From positions 372,001 through 436,000 of the forward strand of contig CAVOKY010000011.1 of NCBI GenBank assembly GCA_963696645.1: a stretch of DNA of 64,000 nt, read 5' to 3'. Position numbers and translations under genes: made by a program. The number at the start of each line of letters is the position of its first letter. Positions within the stretch are counted from its first letter, which is position 1. This document shows positions 55,408 through 64,000 of the stretch, in pieces. Origin of the DNA: JAMXLO01 sp963696645 (GTDB lineage: Bacteria > Pseudomonadota > Alphaproteobacteria > Acetobacterales > Acetobacteraceae). Below the pieces are notes generated by a model that did not search any database, was not told the DNA's origin, and worked only from the letters and a program-made list of their open reading frames with translations.

Positions 55408-57141
55408 TCACGGCATCGCACCTTGCTCCGTCGGGCTCGCCAGCGGTCGGTCGCTATCCAACATCGGCAAATCCAGCAGCCGCGCATACAACGCGTTGGT
55501 CAGCTCATCCCGGCGATCCCACAGCGAGCGGTACCACGCGATGCGCGGTGCCACCTGATAGGCGAGCATGCGTTCGCCCGCGACATAGCTGCGCGCCGCA
55601 TCGCCCAACCCGCGGGCCAGCTCCGGCATCGCCACCAGGCGCAGCAGCCGGTCGCGCAGTTCCTCGGGATTGTGGAACAGCAATCCGGTGCGGCCATCCT
55701 CGATGCTGCCGGCATAGACGATATGGCTCGCCAGTGCCGCAACCCGGCAGGCGCCGGCCTCGATGAACTTCAGATCCGACTTGGCGCGGTTGAACGGTGT
55801 GTTCCCGAGTGGCATGAGCGAAATCTCGCACTGGCCGAGCAGCGTCAGGTAGGTGCTGTAGTCGCAGGTCGGCGTGAACACCTTGTGCGGTGTCCGCAGC
55901 GCGTTGAAGAACGCCTGATCGTGCACCACGCAGAAGCGCAGCCGATCGCCGGCTTTCTCAGCCGCCGCGTTGATCACGGGCATCAGCGGCGCCCAGTCGG
56001 GTTCGCGGTTCAACGCACCGAAAAACAGCGTCAGCACCCGCGGATCGAGGAAATTCCGCACGTCCGGCAGCGAATGGATCGCGTTCGGAAATACCGCCAC
56101 CTCGGGGTTAAGCGTCCCCAAGATTGTCGAGAGGGTCGGTGTGCTGACCTGAATCGCATGCACACCGCGAAACGCAAGCTGATCGTCCGCGTCCAGCAGA
56201 CCGAAATGATCGGGATGGTCGTCGAATTCGGTTACGATCAGCCAGCCGGCGGATAGCAGGGAGCGGATCGTCGCGGCACCCGACGCACCGGACAGCGTCG
56301 GCCGGTGCAGGACGAAGATCCGCGGTGCATCGTCGGCAACGTTCGGCGGGTCGCGGCCCATGACGAGGTGCGTCGTTATGGTCGGATCACTTCGCAGTGC
56401 CTGCAGCGGATGGACGATGCGCACATGCGATACGCCGCCGATCGGCTGCAGCATGTTGGCCGTCACGGTCAGTCGCTGGCGCAATCGCTTGCGCACGCGC
56501 CACACGTAATGCAGCGGTGCGGCGCGCTGCACATAGGCCTGTGGATCGACGTCCAGCGCAATCAGGGCCGGCGCGATCTTGGCAACGAATGCCTCCGCCT
56601 GGCTGGCGTCCGACACGCGCGGATGCACATCGTAGGGCAGCAGTCCCAGCTTCAGCAGGCCCTGGCGCATCGATTCCAGGCTGAACCAGCGCAGATGCGT
56701 CTCGTCCAGCAGGCCGTCCGCCTCATATGTCCAGGTGCCGCGCAGCAGGTGATCGGCGAAACTCCAATGTTCCAGGTTCGGCACACTGAGCAGAATGGTG
56801 CCATCGTCGCTCAACGCCTCGATCTGCCGGCTGAGCACCCGCCACGGATCGTGCAGTTGCTCCAGCACGTCGCTGTAGATGATGCAGTCGATCGGGCGCT
56901 CCAGCGCAAACGGCAGCGGATCGCGTTCCACGTCCACCACCGCCACTTCGTCGAACCGCTGCGCCGCAAGCTCCGCGGCTGCGGGGTCCTTGTCGATCCC
57001 CAGCAGCCGCACGCGCGGGTTTAGCCGCCGGTACGCCGAAGCCAGCCGCCCGGTACCGCAGCCGACATCCAGCACGAGGGTCGCACTGAGCGGGATACGC
57101 TCCAGCAGATCGTCGTTCGCTAGGTCGGCGTTGGACGGCAT
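55408..57141 (-). CDS. Methyltransferase-glycosyltransferase fusion
   Basis: From the ATG at 57141 the product is 577 residues. The N-terminal class I methyltransferase domain has ATLVLDVGCGTGRLASAYRR and IIYSDVLEQLHDPWRVLSRQ. The C-terminal half is GT-B-like, with TEFDDHPDHFG, AVFPNAIHSL and the donor-site DLKFIEAGACRVAALASHIV plus DGRTGLLFHNPEEL. The frame is open to 57306, but that part is low-complexity and MPSNADLANDD begins the domain. It probably modifies and extends a surface glycan together with the glycosyltransferase 37 bases downstream. Confidence 0.85.
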   Translation of the reverse strand: MPSNADLANDDLLERIPLSATLVLDVGCGTGRLASAYRRLNPRVRLLGIDKDPAAAELAAQRFDEVAVVDVERDPLPFALERPIDCIIYSDVLEQLHDPWRVLSRQIEALSDDGTILLSVPNLEHWSFADHLLRGTWTYEADGLLDETHLRWFSLESMRQGLLKLGLLPYDVHPRVSDASQAEAFVAKIAPALIALDVDPQAYVQRAAPLHYVWRVRKRLRQRLTVTANMLQPIGGVSHVRIVHPLQALRSDPTITTHLVMGRDPPNVADDAPRIFVLHRPTLSGASGAATIRSLLSAGWLIVTEFDDHPDHFGLLDADDQLAFRGVHAIQVSTPTLSTILGTLNPEVAVFPNAIHSLPDVRNFLDPRVLTLFFGALNREPDWAPLMPVINAAAEKAGDRLRFCVVHDQAFFNALRTPHKVFTPTCDYSTYLTLLGQCEISLMPLGNTPFNRAKSDLKFIEAGACRVAALASHIVYAGSIEDGRTGLLFHNPEELRDRLLRLVAMPELARGLGDAARSYVAGERMLAYQVAPRIAWYRSLWDRRDELTNALYARLLDLPMLDSDRPLASPTEQGAMP

Positions 57142-57700
57142 GGGTGGCGCAGGCTCCAAAATGCCCGGGCGGCGGGAGAGGCCGGGCCGCCTGGAGCGGC
57201 GATCAACCGGGCCCTGGGTGGTAGGCGGAATAGTGCCGACGACGCAAGGCACAAGCGATTTCCGCGGCGTCATCCGCTCTTGCCTTTGCCCGGCTTCTGT
57301 GCTCACGATTAGTTTACTGACCGGGCTGGCCGCCCCGCCATTTTGGCTCTTGCCACGCGGTCTAAAGCGTCCGGGGATTACTCCTCGTGGTGCTTTGGAA
57401 ACAGGAGACTGGCGAGTTCGCGTGCCACGCCGGGTGTTGACCCTACGGCTATGGACGGAGAAACTCGCCGGACCAAGGTTTCAGGGGCAGGAAGCGCATA
57501 ATGTGTGCTGGCTTGTTGATGTCGGCCTACGCTTGTGATCCTCGCAGGAACGCGGGTTCCTGCCGTGCGCCCATGGCTTTTTGCTTCACCGTGGAACTCT
57601 CCAGTCAACCAGACAGTGGTGACCAGTGGCGTCGGGCAGTCAGAGGGCCTAGGCTCCAGGTCACCGAGGCAACTCATCGGTAAGAGAAGGAGGCTCGAGT
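57142..57700. other. Intergenic region between divergent genes, no gene recognised
   Basis: This region separates the divergent methyltransferase-glycosyltransferase and DUF1800 genes. Short open frames are present on both strands, none with family resemblance. It should contain both promoters, but no clear -35/-10 pair was identified. The last bases carry AAGGAGG before the DUF1800 start. Confidence 0.5.
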
Positions 57701-59104
57701 ATGGCGAACCAAGATGACATTGCTCTGATGGCCCATCTGATGCGGCGTGCCGGCTTTGGCGCCACCCGCGACGAACTCGAAGCGCGCGCCGCCAAGGGCT
57801 ACGACGCGACCGTCGAGGAATTGCTGAACCCTGCGTCGCAGCCCCCCGTGGACCCCTACACGCTGCTGCGGCATCAGCCGGCGGCATTGCTGCCGGGCGG
57901 TCAGCCACCGATGGGCAACGTCAACTACATGTACTACCTGGTGAACTCCAAGCGTCCGCTGCAGGAGAAGATGGCGCTGTTCTGGCACAGCGTGTTCGCC
58001 ACCGGCAATTCGAAGGTCGACAACTACGATCAGTTGCTGGAACAGATCGAAATGTTCCGCCGCAATGGCATGGGCAACTACCGTGACCTGTTGGTGAGGA
58101 TTGCGAAAAACCCGACGATGCTGTTCTGGCTGGACAACAACCAGAACCACGGCACCGCCGTCAACGAGAACTGGGGCCGCGAGCTGCTGGAACTGTTCAG
58201 CCTCGGCGCCGGCAACTACACCGAAGTGGACGTTCGCGAGGCATCGCGCGCATTCACCGGCTGGACGTTCGAGACCAAGCTGCCGCGCCTGCCGTACGGC
58301 CGCTTCCCGTGGAAATTCGAATACCGTGCGGAAGACCACGATGACGGCGAGAAGACGTTCCTCGGCCACAAGGGCAACTTCAACGGCGAGGACATCATCA
58401 ACATCGTCGTGCAGCAGGATGCCTGCGCCAAGTTCATCTGCCGGCACCTATACAATTTCTTCGTCGCCGACGAACCCCAGGTGCCCGCCTGGTCGATCGA
58501 GGAGCCACGCGATCCGGCAGCGATCGCCACGCTGATGAAGGCGTTCAAGGATTCGAAGTGCGAGATGACTCCGGTCCTGCGGACGTTGTTCAAGTCGGAC
58601 TTCTTCAAGAACGCGCGCTATCAGCACCTGAAGTCGCCGGCCGAGGTAGTGGTCGGCACCCTGCGACTGGTGGGGGGCTACGAACTGCCGAAGCCCGGCT
58701 ACGGCGAACTCTCGATGCAGCCGTCGTATATGGGCCAGGATCTGCTGAACCCGCCCTCGGTCGAGGGCTGGCACACCGGCAAGGAGTGGATCAACAGCGG
58801 CTCGCTGATGTCGCGCATCAACTTCGTTGCGGCACAGGTTGGCAATCCGGACCTGCCGGGCGTTCAGGCGATCATCAGCCGCCTGAAGGCGCAGGGCACC
58901 AAGACGCCGGATCAGCTGGTCAGCAACTGCCTTGATCAGCTCGGCCCACTCGAGGTGAGCGCCGATACCAAGAAGGAGCTCACCGACGCGGCAAAGCAGT
59001 GGGGCGATATCAGCTGGGACGGCGCCGGCGCGCAGAACGCCACGCGGCGTACCGCGGAGATGCTGCAGCTCATCGCGGCGACGCGTGAGTACCAGTTCGG
59101 CTGA
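57701..59104 (+). CDS. DUF1800 family protein
   Basis: The 467 residues match DUF1800: HLMRRAGFGATRDELEARAA at the N-terminus, EKMALFWHSVFATGNSKV, NHGTAVNENWGRELLELFSL and EGWHTGKEWINSGSLMSRIN. A strong AAGGAGG lies before the ATG at 57701. There is no signal peptide, although many DUF1800 proteins have one. The function is unknown; DUF1800 and DUF1501 genes are nearly always adjacent, as here, with 34 bases between. Confidence 0.93.
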   Translation: MANQDDIALMAHLMRRAGFGATRDELEARAAKGYDATVEELLNPASQPPVDPYTLLRHQPAALLPGGQPPMGNVNYMYYLVNSKRPLQEKMALFWHSVFATGNSKVDNYDQLLEQIEMFRRNGMGNYRDLLVRIAKNPTMLFWLDNNQNHGTAVNENWGRELLELFSLGAGNYTEVDVREASRAFTGWTFETKLPRLPYGRFPWKFEYRAEDHDDGEKTFLGHKGNFNGEDIINIVVQQDACAKFICRHLYNFFVADEPQVPAWSIEEPRDPAAIATLMKAFKDSKCEMTPVLRTLFKSDFFKNARYQHLKSPAEVVVGTLRLVGGYELPKPGYGELSMQPSYMGQDLLNPPSVEGWHTGKEWINSGSLMSRINFVAAQVGNPDLPGVQAIISRLKAQGTKTPDQLVSNCLDQLGPLEVSADTKKELTDAAKQWGDISWDGAGAQNATRRTAEMLQLIAATREYQFG

Positions 59105-59138
59105 AACATGACACGGAACGGATAGGAGGAACTACTCT

Positions 59139-60275
59139 ATGTCGGCAACGCAACAATCGAAGGACCCCGTGCTGGTCGTGTTGCAGCTCACGGGCGGCAA
59201 CGACTACCTGAACACGGTGATCCCGTACAGCAACGGGCTGTACAAGGACAATCGCAAGGCGGTCGGGATCGCCGACAGCGACATGCTTCACCTGGACCAG
59301 TCGCATGCCATCCCGAAATACATGGCGCCGCTCAAGAAGTTCTGGGACGACGACAAGCTCGCTATCATGCACGGCGTCGGCTACCTGGACTTGCCGCGGT
59401 CGCATTTCCGCTCCATGGACATCTGGCACACCTGCGAGGCTGAGAAGGTCGGCACCGAAGGCTGGCTGGGCCGCGTGGTGCGCGAGTTCGACCCGAAGAA
59501 GGAGAATGTCGTCACCTGCGTGAGCTTCGGCCCCAGCCTGTTCCGCGCGCTGTCGGTGCCCAATGTCCCGGTCGCCTGTGTGGCCGGTCCGCTTGAGCAA
59601 TACGGCTTCCTGCCAACGATCCGCGATCAGGCACAGCGGCTGAAAGTGCTGGAGACCTTCTCCCACATGTATCAGCCGATCGAGGGCAGCGGCGTCATGG
59701 AGTACCTCGGCACCACCGGCCTCGACGGGCTGAAGGGCGCCGACATCCTCAAGGTGGCGCCGGGCATGTACAAGTCCGATGTGCAGTACCCGAACAGCAC
59801 GATCGCGCAGAAGCTCCGGGGCGTCGCCCAGGTGCATCTCGCCGGTCTCGGCACGCGGGTGTTCTACTGTGATCACGGCAGCTTCGACTCGCATGCCGGT
59901 CAGGCTCCGCTGCATGCCAATTTGTGGACCCAGGTCACCGAAGGCCTCGACGCCTTCATGACCGACCTGCGTGCGCACAATGCAGCTGACAACGTCATCG
60001 TGCTGATGTTCTCGGAGTTCGGCCGCCGCGTGCGCGACAATGGCTCCGGCACCGATCATGGCGCCGCCGGTGCAACGTTCGTACTCGGCGACAAGGTGAA
60101 GGGCGGGCACTACGGCGAATACCCGTCGCTCGATGCGAATAAGCTCGTGCAGGGCGACCTCAACCCGAGCATGGACTTCCGCAGCATCTACTCGACCATT
60201 CTCGACAAGTGGCTCGGCCTGAACCCCGCGCCGATCGTGAACGGCACCTACGAGAAGCCGGCCTTCCTTCACTAG
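59139..60275 (+). CDS. DUF1501 family protein
   Basis: The 378 residues contain the DUF1501 motifs VVLQLTGGNDYLNTVIPYSN, IMHGVGYLDLPRSHFRSMDI, YCDHGSFDSHAGQAPLHANL and MFSEFGRRVRDNGSGTDHGA, which recall sulfatase or alkaline-phosphatase-like metal sites. Typical DUF1501 proteins carry a Tat signal (often a twin-arginine start), but this one starts MSATQQSKDPVLVVLQ without any. GGAGG precedes the ATG. It is cotranscribed with the DUF1800 gene and ends shortly before a terminator-like hairpin. Confidence 0.93.
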   Translation: MSATQQSKDPVLVVLQLTGGNDYLNTVIPYSNGLYKDNRKAVGIADSDMLHLDQSHAIPKYMAPLKKFWDDDKLAIMHGVGYLDLPRSHFRSMDIWHTCEAEKVGTEGWLGRVVREFDPKKENVVTCVSFGPSLFRALSVPNVPVACVAGPLEQYGFLPTIRDQAQRLKVLETFSHMYQPIEGSGVMEYLGTTGLDGLKGADILKVAPGMYKSDVQYPNSTIAQKLRGVAQVHLAGLGTRVFYCDHGSFDSHAGQAPLHANLWTQVTEGLDAFMTDLRAHNAADNVIVLMFSEFGRRVRDNGSGTDHGAAGATFVLGDKVKGGHYGEYPSLDANKLVQGDLNPSMDFRSIYSTILDKWLGLNPAPIVNGTYEKPAFLH

Positions 60276-60294
60276 GCCAGGCGGCGACGCGACT

Positions 60295-60346
60295 GTCCTC
60301 GTTTCCCGGATGCAATCCAGGAAACGAGGACAGGCTTCGGCTTTTT
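60295..60346 (+). terminator. Hairpin terminator after the DUF1501 gene
   Basis: GTCCTCGTTTCC (60295-60306) and GGAAACGAGGAC (60320-60331) form a perfect 12-bp stem with a 13-base loop. AGGCTTCGGC and TTTTT (60342-60346) follow. The T-run is ten bases after the stem, so termination may be partial and the downstream NHL gene may be partly read through. Confidence 0.75.
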
Positions 60347-60363
60347 GATGAAGGGAGGGGATT

Positions 60364-61464
60364 ATGGCGCTAACCACAGTCGTTCGAGGCAGGGCCTATG
60401 ACTGGAGCCATGCCATCGGGCGTGGCGCGGCGACGGGCACCGGGTTCAACTACGTCCAGACGATGTGCCTGGGCAGGGACAATGACCTCTATACCGCCAA
60501 CCGCGGCAACGAGAACAATTTCGGCATGCGGGTGAACCGCATCAGGATGGGCGGCCCTGGCGACGAGGAGCTGGTGGCCGAATTCTTCCAGCACGGCGAA
60601 GGCGACGGCAAGGCCACCTGGCCATTCGGCGTCGCTGTCGGCAACGACGGCCGCGTTTACTGCTCGGACGAATGGACCAACACCATTTCGGTGTTCGATG
60701 CCAACGGCAAGTTCCAGTACAAGTTCGGCAAGACCGGCAGCGGCGAAGGCGAACTGATGCGGCCGGCAGGGCTTGCGGTCGAGAAGAACGGCAACCTCAT
60801 CGTCGTCGATAGCGGCAACAGCCGGCTGCAGGTGTACTCGCCGGAGGGCAAGCTGCTCGCCTCGTGCGGCAAGGCCGGATCGGGTGACGGCGAGTTCAAC
60901 CAGCCCTGGGGAATCACGCTCGACAAGGATGGCAATATCTACGTTGCCGACTGGAAGAACCACCGCGTTCAGAAGCTGTCGCCGCAGGGGCACTTCCTGA
61001 TGAAGATCGGTAGCTACGGCGCGCTGCCGCAGCCAGACGATTCCTTCGCGGTAACCTACCTCGGACCGTTCGTCTCCAGTCTGCCGGAATCCCACTATCC
61101 CAAGGCCGGGCTGCTCAATCACCCGACCGACGTGGCGGTGGATCCGGACGGCGACATCTACGTCACCGACTGGGGCAACCATCGGGTGTCCATCTTCGAA
61201 TCTGACGGCACGCCGCTGACCAACCTGTACGGTGACGCGCAGGTGTTCTCGAAGTGGGCCAAGCAGAGCGTCGATGCCAACCCGGACATGATGAAGGCGT
61301 ATCGCCGGGTGCGTAACTCGGAGCCGCTGTGGCGGTTCTGCTTCCCGACGGCGGTGGACTTCAATCCGGCCACCGACGAGATCATCGTGGCCGACAGCCA
61401 GCGCAACCGGCTGCAGGTGTACAAGAAGGTTCGCGACTACCAGGACTTCCAGGCGAACCTGTAG
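60364..61464 (+). CDS. NHL-repeat propeller protein
   Basis: The 366-residue protein has six NHL blades, for example WPFGVAVGNDGRVYCSDEWT, MRPAGLAVEKNGNLIVVDSG, NQPWGITLDKDGNIYVADWK, NHPTDVAVDPDGDIYVTDWG and FPTAVDFNPATDEIIVADSQ. It has no signal peptide. AAGGGAGGGG lies before the ATG. It resembles the frameshifted NHL protein at 46.7 kb. The propeller may bind proteins or ligands, or have lyase activity. It follows DUF1800-DUF1501 and is closed by a strong terminator. Confidence 0.9.
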   Translation: MALTTVVRGRAYDWSHAIGRGAATGTGFNYVQTMCLGRDNDLYTANRGNENNFGMRVNRIRMGGPGDEELVAEFFQHGEGDGKATWPFGVAVGNDGRVYCSDEWTNTISVFDANGKFQYKFGKTGSGEGELMRPAGLAVEKNGNLIVVDSGNSRLQVYSPEGKLLASCGKAGSGDGEFNQPWGITLDKDGNIYVADWKNHRVQKLSPQGHFLMKIGSYGALPQPDDSFAVTYLGPFVSSLPESHYPKAGLLNHPTDVAVDPDGDIYVTDWGNHRVSIFESDGTPLTNLYGDAQVFSKWAKQSVDANPDMMKAYRRVRNSEPLWRFCFPTAVDFNPATDEIIVADSQRNRLQVYKKVRDYQDFQANL

Positions 61465-61477
61465 CATCGCTGGTTAC

Positions 61478-61526
61478 CTCCCGCCTCTCTCTTCAGTCTG
61501 CCGAGGAGGGGGGCGGGAGTTTTTTT
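61478..61526 (+). terminator. Intrinsic terminator after the NHL gene
   Basis: CTCCCGCC (61478-61485) pairs with GGCGGGAG (61512-61519), followed directly by seven T residues (61520-61526). This is a classical rho-independent terminator ending the DUF1800-DUF1501-NHL unit. The convergent pyruvyltransferase gene ends 11 bases beyond it. Confidence 0.9.
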
Positions 61527-61536
61527 GCGCCGTGAT

Positions 61537-62427
61537 TCACGCAACCCGCAGCGGATCGCGCCGTACCTCCTGCAACTTCTCCAGCATGCGCGTCTGACAG
61601 CGGTCCAGCGCCGCAGCAGCGGTCAGTTGTGGTGCTTCAGTTGCGGCCAGCGCCAAGGCTTGTGCCCCCCGCTCAACGAACCAGCCTGGCATCAGACACT
61701 GCAATGCTGGGCCGCATCGGTCCAACAGACGGCGCCCCGTGTGCGACGCAACGAGCCCGGAGGCGTGCAGTCGTTCACGCAGCGACGTAGCGGGCAGCAG
61801 CCGGAACTCGACGTGCAGGTCAAGCGTGTCGGCCCAGTCGTACCATTTCGCGCGATGGACCGGCGACAGCGGCCGAATCGCAATCCACGGTACGCGCAGC
61901 GCATCGGCGACGATCACCCCGTGCAGCGCCTCACTGAGCAGCACGCGGCACCGTCCGATCGCGGCGATGATCGCCATCGGATCGCCGCGCGGATCGATCA
62001 GCTCGATCCCGGCAGCCGATGCTGTTGCCGCCCAGGCACCACGTTCGGCGCTTTCGAAGTGCGGCATGAAGCCGACGCCGCCGCCGCCGCCGTCGCGGTG
62101 CCAGCCGGCCTCCGGGAGCAGCATGGCCGGATCGCCAAGTCCGTACGCAGCCGAAAGCCCGAGCTGGCTTGCTGTGCGCGGCCCGCGGACCCAATGGATC
62201 ACCCAGCGCGCATCGAGGGTCGGCAGAGGCTGGTAGCCGCCGTAGCCGGCGCCTGCGACCAGCTTCACCGCATGCCGAGCATGTCGTGCGTCCAGCACGG
62301 ACCCGATGCCCAAGAACAATTCAGCCGGATCGTCGTCCAGGAAGTTTGGCAGCAGGCGCGGCCAAAGCAGTGTGTTCAGTTCGTCGCCGAAGTTTCGCGC
62401 CTCGCCCTGCCAGCGATACAGCAACAT
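61537..62427 (-). CDS. Polysaccharide pyruvyl transferase family protein
   Basis: With the ATG at 62427 the product is 296 residues, starting MLLYRWQGEARNFGDELNTL, the usual N-terminus of this GT-B-like family (NxGDE). Further motifs are ELFLGIGSVLDARHARHAVK, WVIHWVRGPRTASQLGLSAA and CRVLLSEALHGVIVADALRV, the SEALHG being the PEP/donor histidine region. It would add ketal-linked pyruvate to a cell-surface glycan. The frame is open further upstream, but the upstream part overlaps the preceding glycosyltransferase. Confidence 0.9.
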   Translation of the reverse strand: MLLYRWQGEARNFGDELNTLLWPRLLPNFLDDDPAELFLGIGSVLDARHARHAVKLVAGAGYGGYQPLPTLDARWVIHWVRGPRTASQLGLSAAYGLGDPAMLLPEAGWHRDGGGGGVGFMPHFESAERGAWAATASAAGIELIDPRGDPMAIIAAIGRCRVLLSEALHGVIVADALRVPWIAIRPLSPVHRAKWYDWADTLDLHVEFRLLPATSLRERLHASGLVASHTGRRLLDRCGPALQCLMPGWFVERGAQALALAATEAPQLTAAAALDRCQTRMLEKLQEVRRDPLRVA

Positions 62428-62431
62428 GTCG

Positions 62432-63380
62432 CTACGATCCTGCTCGAGCCGACGCCGCGACGCCCCCCCAGCCGAGTGCCGCCCAAATGAAGCCGCGCGC
62501 GTAAGCCAGCCGCCAGCGGCACTGAACCAGCCGCGTGCTGCGGCAAGGCAACAGGGCCGACGGTGCCAGCACGGCCGCCACCAACGCGCGACGCGGCAAT
62601 TCGCGCCAGACCGAGCCGGGACGGCCAAGCAACCGGCGCGTGAGCACGGTGGACACGCCCTGCCAGGTACAGTCGCGACAGCAGCCATCCAGGTGTCAGC
62701 CTTGTCGCCTGGATCCGGTGCTGCACCACGATCCTTGAGTTGTAGCGCGCCAAATGCCCGGCAGCCTGCATGCGCCACGCGACCTGCACCTCCTCATCGG
62801 ACAGCAGGACCTTGCCTAGCCGGCCGATCGACGCGCCAAAGCCACCGACCGCGAATAGCGACGGGACGTGCACGACCATGTTGGCCCCGTACGGTTCCAG
62901 CCCCGCCGGCAATTGTCCGGTGCGATATTCGCCCTCGCCCTCGCATTCGATGATCGACAGCACGCCACGCAGTTGCGCGGGCCACCAGGCCGGCAACGGC
63001 GCTTCCCAGCGTGGCAGGATGCGGCCGCCGATCAGCGACGGAGGCCGATCGCCTGCACCGATCGCCGCCACGATCCGTTCCACCCAGTCGGCCGCAGGGA
63101 TCGCGTCATCGTCGATATAGGCGACATACGCGGCTCTCGCCTGCCTCGCACCAGCGTTCCGGGCGATGCTGATGCCGGGCTGCTCGATCCGCAGCACTCG
63201 TGCATTGTCGATTTCAACGACCATGCGCGCCAGTTGAGCCGGAACGTCACCCGTTGATGCGCTGTCCACCACAAGGATCTCGAATTGGTTGGACGGCACG
63301 GTCTGTTGCCGCAACCCGTCCAGGCATCCGCGGATGTAATCCGGCCGGTTGTACGTGCAGATGCAGACGGTGATGTCCAT
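62432..63380 (-). pseudogene. Family 2 glycosyltransferase, one-base insertion
   Basis: From the ATG at 63380 the product starts MDITVCICTYNRPDYIRGCL with YVAYIDDDAIPAADWVERIV, the GT-A metal motif. After LTPGWLLSRLY (about base 62672) an extra base in TACCTGGCAG shifts the frame; the expected continuation VSTVLTRRLLGRPGSVWREL runs in the next frame to the stop at 62432. Restored, it is about 315 residues. It ends five bases before the pyruvyltransferase start, so the two are likely one operon in glycan assembly. Confidence 0.85.
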
Positions 63381-63423
63381 GCGCCCAGGGTTAGTGCCCG
63401 GGCGTTGACAAAGGATTACCTTG

Positions 63424-64000
63424 CTATTCGGCTGGCCGGCCAACGCAATGGTAGTCGAAGCCAGCCTGCCGCATCGCCACCGGGTCATAGACGTTGCGCA
63501 GGTCCACCAGCACGCGACCTCGCATCGTGTCCCGCAGCCTGGTCGGACTGAGCGCGCGGAACTCGTTCCACTCGGTAATCAACACCAGCGCATCGGCACC
63601 CTGGACTGCATCGAACGCATCGCGGCAATAGGTCACGCCGGACGGGAGCAGCGATTGGGCCTGCTGCATGCCTTCCGGGTCAAACGCGCGGAGCGTGGCG
63701 CCATCACCTGCCAGCCGCGCGATGATCGACAACGAGGGTGCGTCGCGCATGTCGTCCGTCTCCGGCTTGAACGTAAGGCCGAGCACCGCGATCGTCTTGC
63801 CACGCACCGAGCCGCCGCACGCGCCGATCACCCGCATGGCCATGCTGGATTTGCGCGCGTCGTTGACCGCAACGGTGGCCTCCACCAGGCGCGACGGCGC
63901 ACCATAGTCCTGCGCGGTGCGCATCAGCGCCAGCGTGTCCTTCGGGAAGCACGATCCGCCATAGCCCGGCCCGGGATGCAGGAATTTCCGGCCGATGCGA
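63424..64000 (-). CDS. UDP-glucose/GDP-mannose dehydrogenase, C-terminal part (cut by window edge)
   Basis: The frame is open to the right window edge, so the 5' part is missing. Visible are the catalytic motif PGPGYGGSCFPKDTLAL with its cysteine and GKTIAVLGLTFKPETDDMRD. Next come the dinucleotide-binding-like C-terminal domain and LVLITEWNEFRAL. The enzyme oxidises a UDP-sugar (most often UDP-glucose to UDP-glucuronate) with NAD. It supplies an acidic sugar for the glycan genes beside it. Confidence 0.92.
   Translation of the reverse strand, partial: RIGRKFLHPGPGYGGSCFPKDTLALMRTAQDYGAPSRLVEATVAVNDARKSSMAMRVIGACGGSVRGKTIAVLGLTFKPETDDMRDAPSLSIIARLAGDGATLRAFDPEGMQQAQSLLPSGVTYCRDAFDAVQGADALVLITEWNEFRALSPTRLRDTMRGRVLVDLRNVYDPVAMRQAGFDYHCVGRPAE

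Noticed and set aside
1..64000. tRNA or rRNA genes, riboswitches, prophage
   Set aside because: No cloverleaf-like segment with a GGTTCGAATCC arm, no rRNA signature, no recognised riboswitch core and no phage structural genes were seen by eye. A covariance scan would be decisive.

Overview
The window looks like high-GC alphaproteobacterial chromosome, probably Rhodospirillales/Acetobacteraceae-like. The grounds are a plant-type GshA, the neighbouring aroC, fabI and pdxH genes, many acyl-CoA dehydrogenase/CaiB/amidohydrolase genes, PEP-CTERM proteins, and Acetobacteraceae-style intergenic palindromes. The taxonomic call is an inference; no rRNA or tRNA gene is visible.

Layout. 1-5.6 kb: two acyl-CoA dehydrogenases, a PEP-CTERM metalloprotease, an alpha/beta hydrolase and an LLM flavin monooxygenase. 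5.6-16 kb: cyanase, then an accessory island. The island holds a plasmid repC remnant, a DUF433/DUF5615 toxin-antitoxin pair with a visible promoter and operator, a frameshifted ion-channel gene, a DUF5681 remnant, an orphan proline-rich protein, and a lipid-type cluster. That cluster is ACP, membrane desaturase and fatty acyl-AMP ligase on the minus strand, convergent with a LbetaH-acyltransferase/DegT fusion whose PLP lysine is missing. 16-27.4 kb: paired polysaccharide deacetylases, DUF1272, a P-loop kinase, a TlyA-type methyltransferase, chorismate synthase, FabI, PdxH, a kinase fusion, a universal stress protein and MarR. 28-30.2 kb: a PEP-CTERM gene split by an IS110-family element. The element's 3' non-coding tail contains a loop whose two guide segments match the rebuilt target site, so it is a candidate bridge RNA. 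30.7-39.2 kb: pirin, a periplasmic protein, a methyltransferase, a long MITE-like hairpin beside a GxxExxY remnant, UbiA, RsmE, glutamate-cysteine ligase and a BTAD/TPR regulator. 39.2-41 kb: a second, frameshifted IS110 element. 41-53.3 kb: a catabolic block of acyl-CoA dehydrogenases, a MetX-like hydrolase, a D-aminoacylase-type amidohydrolase, an NHL protein, a Rieske oxygenase, an ACMSD-like amidohydrolase, opine dehydrogenase, CaiB and SMP-30. 53.3-64 kb: glycan genes (glycosyltransferases, a methyltransferase-glycosyltransferase fusion, a pyruvyltransferase, a UDP-glucose dehydrogenase-type gene) surrounding a DUF1800-DUF1501-NHL operon.

Many genes between 41 and 63 kb carry single-base indels although their protein sequence is otherwise well conserved. 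Sequence or assembly error must be excluded before they are treated as true pseudogenes. One glycosyltransferase is instead interrupted exactly at four copies of a 5-bp repeat; three copies would restore the frame.
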